A stretch of 64,000 nt of DNA, from contig NC_073696.1 of the NCBI RefSeq assembly GCF_029784165.1, forward strand, positions 259,514,494 to 259,578,493, written 5' to 3'. Made by a program: the position numbers and the translations under genes. The notes beneath the pieces are model-generated. The model ran no database searches and was not told the origin of the DNA. It worked only from the letters and a program-made list of their open reading frames with translations. The DNA is from Wyeomyia smithii. Taxonomy: Eukaryota; Arthropoda; Insecta; Diptera; Culicidae. Of this stretch, positions 46,101 to 58,100 are shown in pieces (position 1 is the stretch's first letter; each line of letters starts with the position of its first letter).

Positions 46101-49100
46101 GTGTTCGTCATCTTTTTCGAGAGGAGATCATGTCTACGAGTATTTTTTAAGTTTGTAGGAACCGTTATTTCCTCAACCAATATAAAAAAAATATGTTACG
46201 CATTTCTTGCAAAACAAACTTAATTTTAATCAAGCCAATCAGATATTCAAAACACTTTGTTGTGTATGTAGCTTTTTTAGAACAAGTAAATTTAAATTCC
46301 CCTGGCATCACTGCCTCTCAGTTAATGTACACTTGAAACGAAAGACACTTCGCATACTTTGTCGCTCCGGTCTAAAAGTACTTTTAATACGTTCGATGCA
46401 AGTAAAGTTTCAACTAAGCAGTTATAAATCGTTTTTTATATCTGAGATCCCTGATACACAATAAATTTTGGTGTCAGAAGTGGGATTAAAGAGCGAAACA
46501 TTCCGGTCGAAAGTAAGACGCGTTCGTTCCGGTTTCGCGAAAAGCAAAATGGCTTCCGGAGAGCTAATGGAAACTCTAACGCGGATGCTAGCCGACGCTC
46601 TAAAATCCTCCATTGAAAATACATTGGGACCAGCGAATCCTGCCAGAGATGCACCAAATGTAAGATCGCCTTTGTTTTCCGTGTCTGAATATCGTTCTTC
46701 GGAGAATACTTCTGTCTCGGATTATTTCAACCGCTTCGAGTGGGCTCTACAGTTGAGCAATATTCCAGCAGCTCAATATGCACATAATGCACGAGTGCAC
46801 ATGGGCACAGAACTGAACAATGCCATCAAATTTTTAGTAAGTCCGCGTGATCCAGTGGATATTCCGTACGATGAGCTTCGCACGACTTTGGTCAATCATT
46901 TCAACCGATCGAAAGACAAGTACGTGGAAAGCGTAAAATTCCGGGAAATTGTGCAGCAGAAAGATGAATCTATCTCTAGTTTTGTTCTCCGTCTCAAACA
47001 AGGTGCTGCGTACTATGAATATGGTGAATTCCTAGATCGAATGCTGATTGAACAGCTTCTACATGGCCTCGAATCGCGAGACATGTGTGACGAAATCATC
47101 GCCAAGAAACCAGCAACATTCAAGGCGGCATTTGAGGTTGCACACACCCTAGAAGCCACACGGAATACGACCAAAGAAGTGAGAACGGCAAGACCATCGA
47201 TGATGTTCGAAGCGGCGAACAAATTAGGTTATGAAACACCAAAGACAAAGAGAGTAACTTCCAGTAGCTACTCTTCGTCACACCCACACAAGCAGCGTAA
47301 GCATAAGATTGGTGGGAAACCAACACAAGGGCAAATCACATGCAGTGGATGTGGTGGTAACCACACACGAACACAGTGCAAGTTTCGTGAAGCGAAGTGC
47401 TTCAATTGCGATAAAACAGGGCATATATCGAAAGTTTGTAGAGCCACCAAGCAAAGAATGGCAGACGTTACTGCATCGCAGGTGCAATCAGAAGTTTTTC
47501 CTGCAGCGCAAGTAGATATAATCCAGTCGCTGAATAAAATTCAGTCCTCCGCCTCATCTGGGAAGCAAATCATCGACGTCAACATTGACGGACAAAACCT
47601 CAAAATGGAAGTAGACACCGGGTGCCCCTTGCGGAATAATTAGTGAAAACAAACTACGGTCAATCAAACATGCATTCGTTCTACAGAAAGCAGACCGGCG
47701 GTTTTCTAGTTACACCGGTCATCAAATTGTGTGTTTAGGCCGTCTCCCTGTGGATGTCACAATCGGTCACACAACACGCAGATTGGATTTGTATGTAGTT
47801 TCTGGAGACTACGATACGCTCTTCGGTAGGGAATGGATTTCCCAGTTTACGGATGAAGTCAATTTGAACCAGTTATTTTCCCAAACCGGTCAGGTAAACT
47901 CTGTTCTACCTGCTGATTCCACATTGTCAACTGAGCAGAATCAGGCCCTCAAGCAACTGCTGATCAATTATGACGATGTTTTCAGCGATACTCCAGGCAA
48001 ACTAATAGGCCCTCCCGCATCTGTTCATCTAAAACCCGAAACAGCACCAGTTTTTGCGAAAGCACGAGACGTTCCGCTGGCATTGAGAAGCCAGTATGCA
48101 AGAGAAATCGGGAAGAAACTTGCTACAGGCGTCTACGAGAGAGTCGACTACTCTGAATGAGCATCCCCCACCCACATTGTTGTGAAGAAGAATGGAAGCC
48201 TACTGTAAATCCCCGGATGATTATCGACGAACACCCGATTCCCAAGATCGAATCCATCTTTTTTTTTTTTTTTTAAGGTGGCGGGGAAATCTGCAAACAG
48301 ACACCTGAGAAGAGAACTCAGGGTGTGAGGATGAGACTAGGGGAGAGATGCTGGGGTAGTTACACTCGCCCAGACACCTACTGATCCCTGTCCCGACCCA
48401 CTAAAACCCCTCCAGTCTCCAGCCCTGGTCTTCCCGGAACGACGGTTAAGTATTACGTCGGGGAGTGGCTTTTGTGCGTGATGCACCCTCTTTACTCTTA
48501 TAACCTCCTAGCTAACTACCTGGAGACTGGTAATTAGCTACCGCTGGCGTGTTGGTGGTTGACCCGCCACACACGTTGCAGCTCCAGAACAATCTGAGAG
48601 GCGGCCGCACAGACCGCGTTCCAGATGTCCGGGTCGTCGCACATCCTCCGGACTAGATTGTCCGGAGTAGTGCCAGGCCCGCTCACAGCCATCATGTTGC
48701 TCCTCGCTCTTGCGAAACGGGGGCATACGAAGAAGACATGCTCAGCAGTCTCCTCCTCCTCCACGCACTCGGGACACATGGGGGACACCGCGTGTCCGAA
48801 CCTGTGCAGATATTGCCTGAAACAACCATGGCCTGACAGGATTTGTGTCAGGTGGAAGTTCACTTCACCATGTCGTCTCCCGACCCAGCCGGATATCTCC
48901 GGTATGAGTCGGTGCGTCCATCTGCCCTTTGTGGAGTTGGACCATTCCCGCTGCCAGCGGAGCATCGAGAATGACCTTCTGGTACCTCGTATGCCCCTTG
49001 TGTCACGTTGGTCGAAACACTCTCCTTCCTCCTTGATGGCGATGCTGATAGGCGTCATGCCGGACAAGACACAGATTGCATCGTATGACACCGTACGATA

Positions 49101-52100
49101 CGCACTCGCAACTCTCAGGCACATGAGCCTGTAGGTACTTTCCAGTTTACCACGGTAACTGTTAGTACCTAGCGCTCTGGACCACACTGGCCCACCATAC
49201 CTAAGTATGGACGAAACCACGCTAGCAAGAAGTCTTCGCTTGCTGCCATAAACTGCTGAGCTATTGGACATTATACGAGATAGTGCTGCAATAGCCGATG
49301 AGGCCCTCTTACAGGCATAGTCGACGTGACTCCCGAACGTGAGCTCCCAGTCCTCGACCTTGCGTATACAGTGCGCGGCCGTCAACTCGACCTCCTCGAT
49401 AGACTCGCCGTAAACCTCCAGCGTTATGTCGTCTGCAAAGCCGACGATCACAACCCCTACAGGGAACTTGAGTTTCAACACTCCGTCATACATGACATTC
49501 CACAACACCGGGCCCAGGATAGAACCTTGCGGAACTCCTGCGGTAATTGGGACGCACTTCTGACCCTCCTCCGTGTCGTAAACTAGTACTCGATTCTGGA
49601 AATAATTTTCCAGAATCTTGTACAGCGACACCGGTACATGGATGCTCCTGAGCGCGAGCGCTATGGAGTCCCAACTGGCACTATTGAACGCATTCTTCAC
49701 GTCGAGCGTGACGATTGCGCAGTAGCGTATTCCCCTTCTCTTGCGCTGGATTGCTACCTCCGCCGTCTTGATGACGGAAGAGATTGCGTCCAGCGTGGAC
49801 CTGCCCTTCCGGAAGCCGAACTGGTTACTTGCCAGACCGTGTACACCCTCCGTGTACCTCACCAGTCTGTTGAGGATGATCCTCTCAAGCACCTTGCCCA
49901 CGGTGTCCAGCAGGCAGATAGGCCTATATGCCGATGGGTCCCCTGGCGGTTTCCCAGCCTTCGGCAATAAGACCAGTCTCTGCCGCTTCCACCTGTCCGG
50001 AAAGAGACAGTCATCCAGGCACCTCTGCATGACTGCCCTGAACAGCCCGGGGGCCGTTTTTATCGCCAGCCTGATCGCCAGGTTAGGGATACAATCCGGT
50101 CCCGGTGCCTTGCTCACCTTTAGGGATTTGGCGATCACGATGAGTTCCTCATTCGTAACCCTTGCCTCCTCCCCTGCCTCGACACGGCTGTCGTCGCTCA
50201 CGGATTGGATGCTCGGCAGGTTGGCCGACCATCTCTGGTCTATGTCTGAGATACTGGAACGTCGGACGTGAGACTCGACTGCCGGAGGCCAAGGACTTGG
50301 CTCGTGGCGTGGAAAGAGTCCCTCGATGATACGCTTCAGCATCGCTGGTGATTGCTCTGCAGGCGCCAGTGCGCCTTTAGTCTTGGCCATTACGATCCTG
50401 TAGGCGTCACCCCACGGATTTGTATTGGCACTCGCACATAGCCTATCGAAGCAGGCCCTCTTGCTGGCCTTCATCGCACTCTTTAGCATCGATCTTGCCG
50501 AACTGAAGGCTGCGTGGCGCTCTGTCCTCTCTTCTTCGTTTCGCGCACGCTGCATCCTCCGTCTTGCACGGAGGCACGCACTGCGAAGGTCGGCTATCGC
50601 GTCCGTCAACCAGTAAACCGGTGGCTTTCCATTCCTAGGTTGGCGAGTCCTAGATCGAATCCATCTTCAACCACATGAAGGGAGCTTGTTTGTTCAGTCA
50701 CTTGGACGTGACGGATGCTTACACACACACCTCCCAATAGATGCAGAGTTTCGACACGTCCTTACACTGAATACACCCACACATGGTTTAATTCGTCCGA
50801 CAAGAGCGGTGTATGGCGCGGCAAATATTCCTGCAATTTGGCAGCGTCGAATGGAGACTGTTCTTCAAAGTTTGTCAAATGTAATAAACTTTTTTGACGA
50901 CATTATTGTTTTCACAGACAGTTTCGAAAACCTGCTGACGGCTCTCACAGCAGTTTTCGAAAGACTAAAACATCACCGTTTACGTTTAAATCGTACTAAA
51001 TGTATTTTCGCCACTACGGCCTTGGAGTGCTTGGGTCATAAAATTGATGCAAGTGGATTGCATAAATCAGATAAACACATAGCAGCTGTACGAGATGCAC
51101 CTCGTCCTTCGAATCTGGATGAACTTCAACTGTTTTTGGGAAAAGCAACGTACTATAATTCGTTCATTTCCAATCTTTCTGCACGATCCTGTTGTTTACG
51201 AGATATGTTACTGAAGGATAGTTTTGAGTGGAATCCTGAACGGGTTGCAGCGTACGAAGACATCAAATCAGCTTCAGTATCCCCGAAGGTGCTTATGCAG
51301 TACGATCCAGCTCTTCACTTGCTTTTAGCCACAGATGCCAGCAAAAGTGGTTTAGGGGCAGTCCTTTCGCATCGACTATCAAACGGTTTAGAACGTCCGA
51401 TAGCCTTCGCCAGTCGATCAATGTCTCCCACTGAGCAACGGTATCCCCAGATTGACAAATTGGCCCTTGCTATCGTGTGGGCGGTTGAAAAATTCTTTTA
51501 CTACCTCTACGCTCGACAGTTTAGTCTAATCACCGATCACAAGCCGTTGACTCAAATTTTGAATCCTACGAAATCGCTTCCTACCCTGTGTATCAGCAGA
51601 ATGGAAAATTATGCTGATTATTTGTCAAATTTCAATTTTGAGGTTGTGTACAAATCTACGAAAAAAAAATGTAAATGCAGATTACTGCTCTCGAATTAAG
51701 CGAAACGACGATGGTGTTAAAAATTTGTGTCTTCGTGAGGGAAGAAGTATTGGTGCGGACGAATTCGAAATCTTTGTTTTGCATCAAATCGCACAACTAC
51801 CGATAAATGCTGAGCAAATAGCCCGAGAAACACGCAAAGATCCTAGTCTTGGTAAAATTGTTCAATTGTTAGAAGCCGGTACCGATTTATTGCGAGCTGG
51901 ATACAAAGCCCCAGAAGTGAAGTATTCGCTCGCTGCTAATTGTTTACTGTTCGAGCATAGGGTGGTGATACCATCAGTTTTTCGTCAGTCTGTATTGAAT
52001 GATCTCCATGTACCACATATAGGGATTGTCAAAATGGAAGGGCTCGCTCGTTCGTTTGTTTACTTGCCCGGAATTGATGCGGACATCGAAAAACAAGTAA

Positions 52101-55100
52101 AATCGTGTTCTCAGTGTTCTCGTCAGGCTCATGCTCCACCGAAATTTAGTGAACATCATTGGCAGTATCCCAAAGGTCCTTGGGAAAGAATACATATTGA
52201 TTATGCAGGTCCGGTAGCAGGTTCAATGTTGCTGATCGTAGTCGATTCGTATAGCAAATGGTTGGAAGTAAAGGTAACCCAATCAACCACAACAGCAGCA
52301 ACAATTGGAATTATGGACGAGTTGTTTTCAAGTTTCGGAGTGCCTGTAACTATAGTTTCGGACAATGGTCCGCAATTCACCGCGACAGACTTCAAGGTGT
52401 TTTTGCAGAGAAGTGGAGTGAAATATCATAAGCTTTCGGCGCCGTATCACCCTGCAACAAATGGTCAAGCGGAGCGGTACGTTCAAACGACGAAGGACGC
52501 TTTAAAAGCGATGGGAACTACAGCATCAACGTTGCAGTCAAACCTGAATATTTTTCTACAGATGTACCGTTTAGCTCCACATGCGACGACTGGGGATGCA
52601 CCGTCGAAATTGTTTCTAGGGCGAATTCTCAGAACGCGTTTGGATCTTCTGAAACCTAAAAATCTTCAGCAACGAATCGTAACGAAACAGCAAGCCAATT
52701 TCCAACCATCATTTCGTGTATTCTCTGCAGGTCAACCAGTTTATATTCTCTCTGGTAATTGTCGTATGGACAAGTGGATTCCTGGTGTAGTGACAGCTAA
52801 ATTGGGAGACTTGCACTACGAAATCGAATACGCTGGTAAACGGTTTAGGCGTCACATCGATCAGATACGTTTCCGGCACGAATCTAAAGAACATCAGATC
52901 AGCTCAGAGGCGAATTCTTGTCAGCAGAATGTACCAAAACGTATTCATTTCTACGGTAGTAACGTGACAGTTCCAGTGATACCATCGACGCCAAACAACA
53001 CAGGGACAGCTTCGACCAATGACGACTCACCGCAGTTTCACACACCGGCAGGTAGCCCTGGTCTTCCAGGAACAAGCCCTTCTTCGTTCATCGTTCGTCG
53101 TTCGACAAGAGACCGCCATCCTCCATGCAGATACTCGCCTTAGGTGATCCATTCCGAAAGGAGAGAAGAAATGTTGTGTATGTAGCTTTTTTAGAACAAG
53201 TGAATTTAAATTCCCCTGGCATCACTGCCTCTCAGTTAATGTACACTTGAAACGATTTTATATCCGAGATCCCTGATACACAATACACTCCAAACACATT
53301 ACTTCAGCTGCGCAAACACATTACTTCAGCAGCGCACGCACACGCACTTCCGGGCTCTTCCGGGCTTCTTCATCTTGATCAGACTGCTCCTTCTTTTTTG
53401 CCTCCATCAATTCAATATATCGGCTTTATGGATTGCGAGCGTAAAGGATCAACGACTAGCAAAGCAAAGGAAAGCCTTGGTACTACATTCTGACTCGGAG
53501 CTCGCTACGGTCCTACTGACACTAACAGCAAAAACATCATATCAAGAAGACTAGGAACTCTGCCTGAGATTGAGCGACAGCTTAGGCAGCGCAGCCTTTC
53601 GAGTAAAAGTGGAACTGACGCATGCTAGTGTGTGTGCTGGCGATGCGAATGCAAGCCGAACGCACAGGTTGGACCTTCACATACGTCCACTCTGTCTTCG
53701 CAGCGACGCAAACTTCCACCTTCAATAGAGGGAGTGCGCTGTTTAATTTGACGCTTGTCATTTGTATGGGATCGATGCAGAGATGCCAGTCTTCTTGATA
53801 TGATGTTTTTGCTAACAGTCTCTCCTGAGCCGAGACTCGAACCTACGACGACTGGCTCGTTAGGCCAGCATCGTACCTCGAGACCAACTGGGAGATGGGG
53901 ATCAAGAACTAAGTGATATCAATTTCGTCTACTCCACCAGCATCTTGTACTGCTGCATCGTATACCAAGCGCTGTGCTACAAGGCTTTCCTATTCCAGAT
54001 TCACGACTAGGTAACCCAACATGGCATTGCCATGAACCTAATAGAATCAAAATCTTCTTTATATTCACGGTCGAGTTAGGAAGGTTCTTGCCTGAACCGG
54101 CTATCAGATCTCTCCAAAATGTATCAAGGCGCTTCTGACTACGGCGGTAAGAGGTCAGAAATGTCTTCATCGAATGCATAAGGCCTGTACTCGAAACAAT
54201 GCACCTTTTTATCCGTGTGTAACTTTTTTGTCCGTGGGAAAAGGTGATGAAAAGCTGGGTATAACCACATCTCTGTCACGAACGTCATCCCCATACATTT
54301 CGCTTGAAGCCGTTTTTCTCTGGCTCTCTGGCTCGATTATACGTCATAAGGCTGTCAGTGCTTGCGAAACAGCCGATTAAGCACCGTCCATGCGAGATCA
54401 ACTGTTTCTGCAAGTGGTGTGAAGAAATGCAGAAAGCGAAAAACGATTGTTTTGTTTTGAACATTTTATGGATTTTGTGTAGGACATAAATGGTCACGTT
54501 CAAACATGTTTCAACACGTTCCGGATAGCCCTACATTCAATATAGTAAAAAGCACGCAAAAAATCCGTACAGTAACACATGCGGCACATTGAACGGAGCT
54601 TATGACCATATTTCCAACAGTAGCGCCATCATCATCGACGGCGGCTTCAGGAAACTGTTGCCATGACATCGGTCTGGGTATAACAGGTTTGGAGTGTATT
54701 ATTTACATGTGCAAAATTTCATAACAATCGGTCCAATGGTTATTGAGATGTCATTGGAACAAGAAGAAAATCGCCGTCATGGAAAATCCGACTGCGGCAA
54801 ATGTGTTTCGGGTGGTAAAATCGTTTAACCCTCTAGTGCCCAATGCCGCCTTTTAGCGGGCTTCAGTCAAACCTCTAAAAAGCTTCAATAAGTACTGTTT
54901 ATAATGATTCATAGTGATTTTACCGACGCCCATCTAGAAATTAACTTGGACACTAGAGGGTTAAGGAGTCACAGCCAATCGAGCGGCGGAAGGCCCGGAA
55001 AATGTTGTATTATTTCAAGCCTATTCCTAACCTCCCGATTCACGGCGCAGCTCTAAAGGCAAACTGTTCTGCCTGGATCGTTCAGACCATGAAATGAGAT

Positions 55101-58100
55101 GGGCTCCGCGTATTCAAGGTCCGGAAGGCATCGAACTGGCGTGATAAACATCAAGGCAGACGCAAAGCAGATACTGGGGCTGGAGTTCCACGTTGCCACT
55201 TCACGGTTTGATGTTCCAGAAGACATAAGAAAGAAGAAAGTGGACTTTTGATTCGCCATGAAATACTTGCTCTGGCGGTAATCTGAGTAAACCGTACATC
55301 ACAACGAGTACCATCAACAGTGAAATTTACCGCACCGAGTGCCTCCAGGAGCGTCTGTTGCCCTTCCTGCGATACCACGGAGGCGAGACATTATTTTGGC
55401 CGGTCCTGGCATCATGCCATTACGCTCAATCGGCGTTGGATTGGTATAGAGAAAATAACGTATCTTTTGTACCAAAAAACCGCCAGTGAAATTCCCGGTT
55501 TTTTCCGGTTCCAAACAATTCCCGGTTTTTCCCCGGTTCTCCCGGTTTTCCCGGTTGGTTGCCACCCTGTAGACCGTAAAGCGATCACAGTTACCATTTG
55601 GCATCTTGTCAGGAGCTGAAGTTATTGACGTTGAGATAAGATAGTTTTTTTGCACTGTAATAGACTTTAGAAGTGTTTTCTGGTATTATAGGCATAATTT
55701 GGGATTTCTGAGCTCAATTCGAAATTATATTCTTATTTGGCGCTTTCTGCTTTTTTCGGTACTGTAATTTTTTTTTTGTTACTGTTTCTGGCCTTTGAAG
55801 TATTTTTAACTAAATTTGGGAACATTATTTGTTGTTTTTTTTTTTCTCTAGCCTGACTAAATATAATATTTTGTGACCTTTCGTGTCATTTCATACGGTA
55901 TAATAAAAAAACATTTCAACGTTACACAGAAATTTATGTTGTTCGATGAGCGATTCTTAAAAAAATGTGCTGAAAAACGTATGGTTTTGTTTTTCTTCCA
56001 ATTTTCGATTTACCTCTTCCGAAATAAGCACTTAACAACAAATAAACAAAAAAAGCCGCACGCTGCTTGCTGGTAAGCATGTTTCGCGCGATTCCGTGCC
56101 GGCCGGTTTGTTTTCATTTTCTGCTGCACGAATGATTCGCTGTATCACGCGATTCGAAACGGGTCTGGTGTGGTGAAAACTACGGGGGGAAGCGTTTGCC
56201 GTCTAACGATCGTACGATACTTGACCCTATCGTCGGCGGAATCACGCGTCGCAGGTAACGGTCGAAATTCCGCTCTTTTCTTCTTCAATATTTTACTAAC
56301 CGGTTCTTCTGCTTTATACGATATCGATTGTCTAGAGTTCTGATGATACAAAATTTGCTCTCTATTTTCAGGAATATTTGCTGGCCGATCGCAACATGTC
56401 CATCTGGCCGGTATCGTTCAGCCTGATGGCAAGCTTTATGTCGGCGATCACACTGCTGGGAGTTTCGAACGAAAACTACCAATTTGGGACCCAGTTCGTA
56501 GTGATAAACTTTTCGTACGGATTGGCCACACCGATTGCAGCCTATTTGTTTCTGCCTGTATTTTTCAAACTGGAGGCCAGTAGTGCCTATGAAGTACGCA
56601 TACAGCACCTTTTTCAGCACATGTTAGTTTTTCAGGATAAATCCTCTCTTTCAGTATCTAGAGATGCGGTTCGGTAAAAAGACTCGATTGGTTGCCTCAC
56701 TGGCCTATCTATTGCAAATGATTTTGTACATGGGAATCGCCGTTTACGCCCCGGCGCTGGCCCTGGAAGCGGTCACCGGCTTGAATCAGACCTATTCCAT
56801 CCTGGCGATCGGAATAATCTGCACGTTTTACTCTACAATCGGTGGTATGAAAGCGGTGTTGTATACAGATCTGTTCCAATCGATATTAATGTTTGCGGCT
56901 ATTTTCGCGGTTATTATCTGCGCCGCAATTGACGCCGGAGGCTTAGGAAAAATCTGGGAAGTTGCTGAAAGGGGGAACCGGCTGGAATTTTTGAAGTAAA
57001 ATTAATTTTGTAACTTTCGGTAGTGTTTTAATCCCACTGTTTTTCATTTTTTTAGTTTCGATCCAGATCCAACTACACGACACACCTGGTGGTCTCTGAT
57101 AATCGGTGGAATGTTTACATACCTTTCGCTTTATGCGGTCAACCAAACGCAGGTCCAGCGGCTTAAAACTGTCAAGGATCTCAGATCAGCTCAACAGGCG
57201 CTTTGGCTAAACTGGCCAATACTGTCGTTGCTAAGTCTCAGCACCTCCTTTAGTGGTCTAGCAATTTATTACTACTACAGTACTTGTGATCCACTGAAAC
57301 AAGGCCGTATCAGTGTCCGCGATCAGACAATGCCGCTGTTCGTGGTGGACGCTATGGGAAGTATGCCCGGACTGCCAGGCCTGTTTGTGTCCGGTATCTT
57401 CTCTGCAAGCTTGTCTACAGTATCAGCAGCACTCAACTCACTAGCAGCTGTCACTCTGGAGGACTACCTGAAACCACTGTATGCCAAAATTCGGGGCCGG
57501 TCCCTGCCCGACATGCAGTCCAGTTTCCCCACCAAGGTAATGGCATTCGTCTATGGCGTCATCTGCATAGCTGTGGCCTTTATTGCCCAATTTATGGGAG
57601 GCGTGCTGCAAGCTTCGTTGACGATTTTCGGAGTCGTAGGAGGACCGCTTTTCGCTCTTTTCTCGATGGGAATGTTTACAAAACGCGCAAACCAAAGAGT
57701 AGGTTCAATTTCAAATAGTTAGTAATAGTACTGAATTTCAAAACTGCAACTTCACAGGGAGTTATCGTCGGCTTGCTAGTGGGACTGTCATTTTCCCTCT
57801 GGATCGGATTTGGTCAACCCAAACCGCCTCTCAAGATGCTGAACTTTTCCGTAGACGATTGCAGCCGATTTGGTGGATATAACTCCACCGAAAGTACCCC
57901 GATTGTAATGGCACAGCGAGTAGACAGACCAGCCTCGGACTATTTCTACCTGTACAGATTGTCCTATCTGTGGTCGGTTGTACTAGGATATATAGTAACC
58001 TTCATCGTAGGCTACGGAACTAGCTTAACGCTGCGATGGCTCGGTTACGAGGGAAAAGAACGGATCTATTTAGACAACGATAAAATGTACATTAACACGG

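Larger units (their letters stand above)
47631..53143 (+). pseudogene. gypsy pol (protease-RT-RNaseH-integrase), interrupted
   Basis: After the protease comes LDLYVVSGDYDTLFGREW and the RT front (KLATGVYERVDYSE). A TGA at 48158 replaces an expected Trp, and sequence is missing after KKNGSLL. The LINE sits at 48261-50651. RT resumes at 50668 with HMKGACLFSHLDVTDAY and the catalytic FFDDIIVF near 50890. RNase H has LLLATDASKSGLGAVLS. A frameshift in the A9 run near 51660 separates the integrase frame (to 53143). That frame has an HHCC finger, then IHIDYAGP, VSDNGPQFT and NGQAERYV, giving the D,D,E triad. Confidence 0.88.
46258..53285 (+). mobile_element. Ty3/gypsy LTR retrotransposon (Mag-like), disabled
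   Basis: A complete framework: 5' LTR, tRNA-Leu-type primer site, gag with two zinc knuckles, protease, RT, RNase H, integrase, purine tract and a shortened 3' LTR. The RT-RNaseH-IN order places it in Ty3/gypsy. The integrase phrase PWERIHIDYAGP and the absence of env suggest the Mag clade. Near-duplicate flanks CACTT/CACTC may be a 5-bp target duplication with one change. Disabled by a frameshift in protease, a stop and deletion in RT, a LINE insertion, and a frameshift after RNase H. Confidence 0.9.
45935..55569. mobile_element. CAGGGTG-family insertion enclosing a nested stack (9.6 kb)
   Basis: The left end CAGGGTGGCCACTC and the right end GGTTGCCACCCTG are flanked by the exact 6-bp duplication TAGACC (45929-45934 and 55570-55575). 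Both sub-terminal regions have the TTCCCGGTTTTTTCCCGG texture of the copy at 26052-27252. Inside lie a gypsy element with a nested LINE, a SINE split by a MITE, a TTAA MITE and a mariner fragment. These presumably entered after the outer element, or the outer element is a recombinant of two copies. Confidence 0.65.

Noticed and set aside
46468..46548. Upstream start for gag
   Set aside because: The open frame starts at a TTG inside the primer binding site; the first in-frame ATG at 46549 begins a normal gag.
48625..50271. Long plus-strand open frames (169 and 176 codons)
   Set aside because: They are antisense shadows of the R1-like LINE ORF2 on the minus strand.
48261..50651. rDNA-specific R1 insertion
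   Set aside because: The flanks are gypsy RT sequence with a 16-bp duplication, not 28S rDNA.
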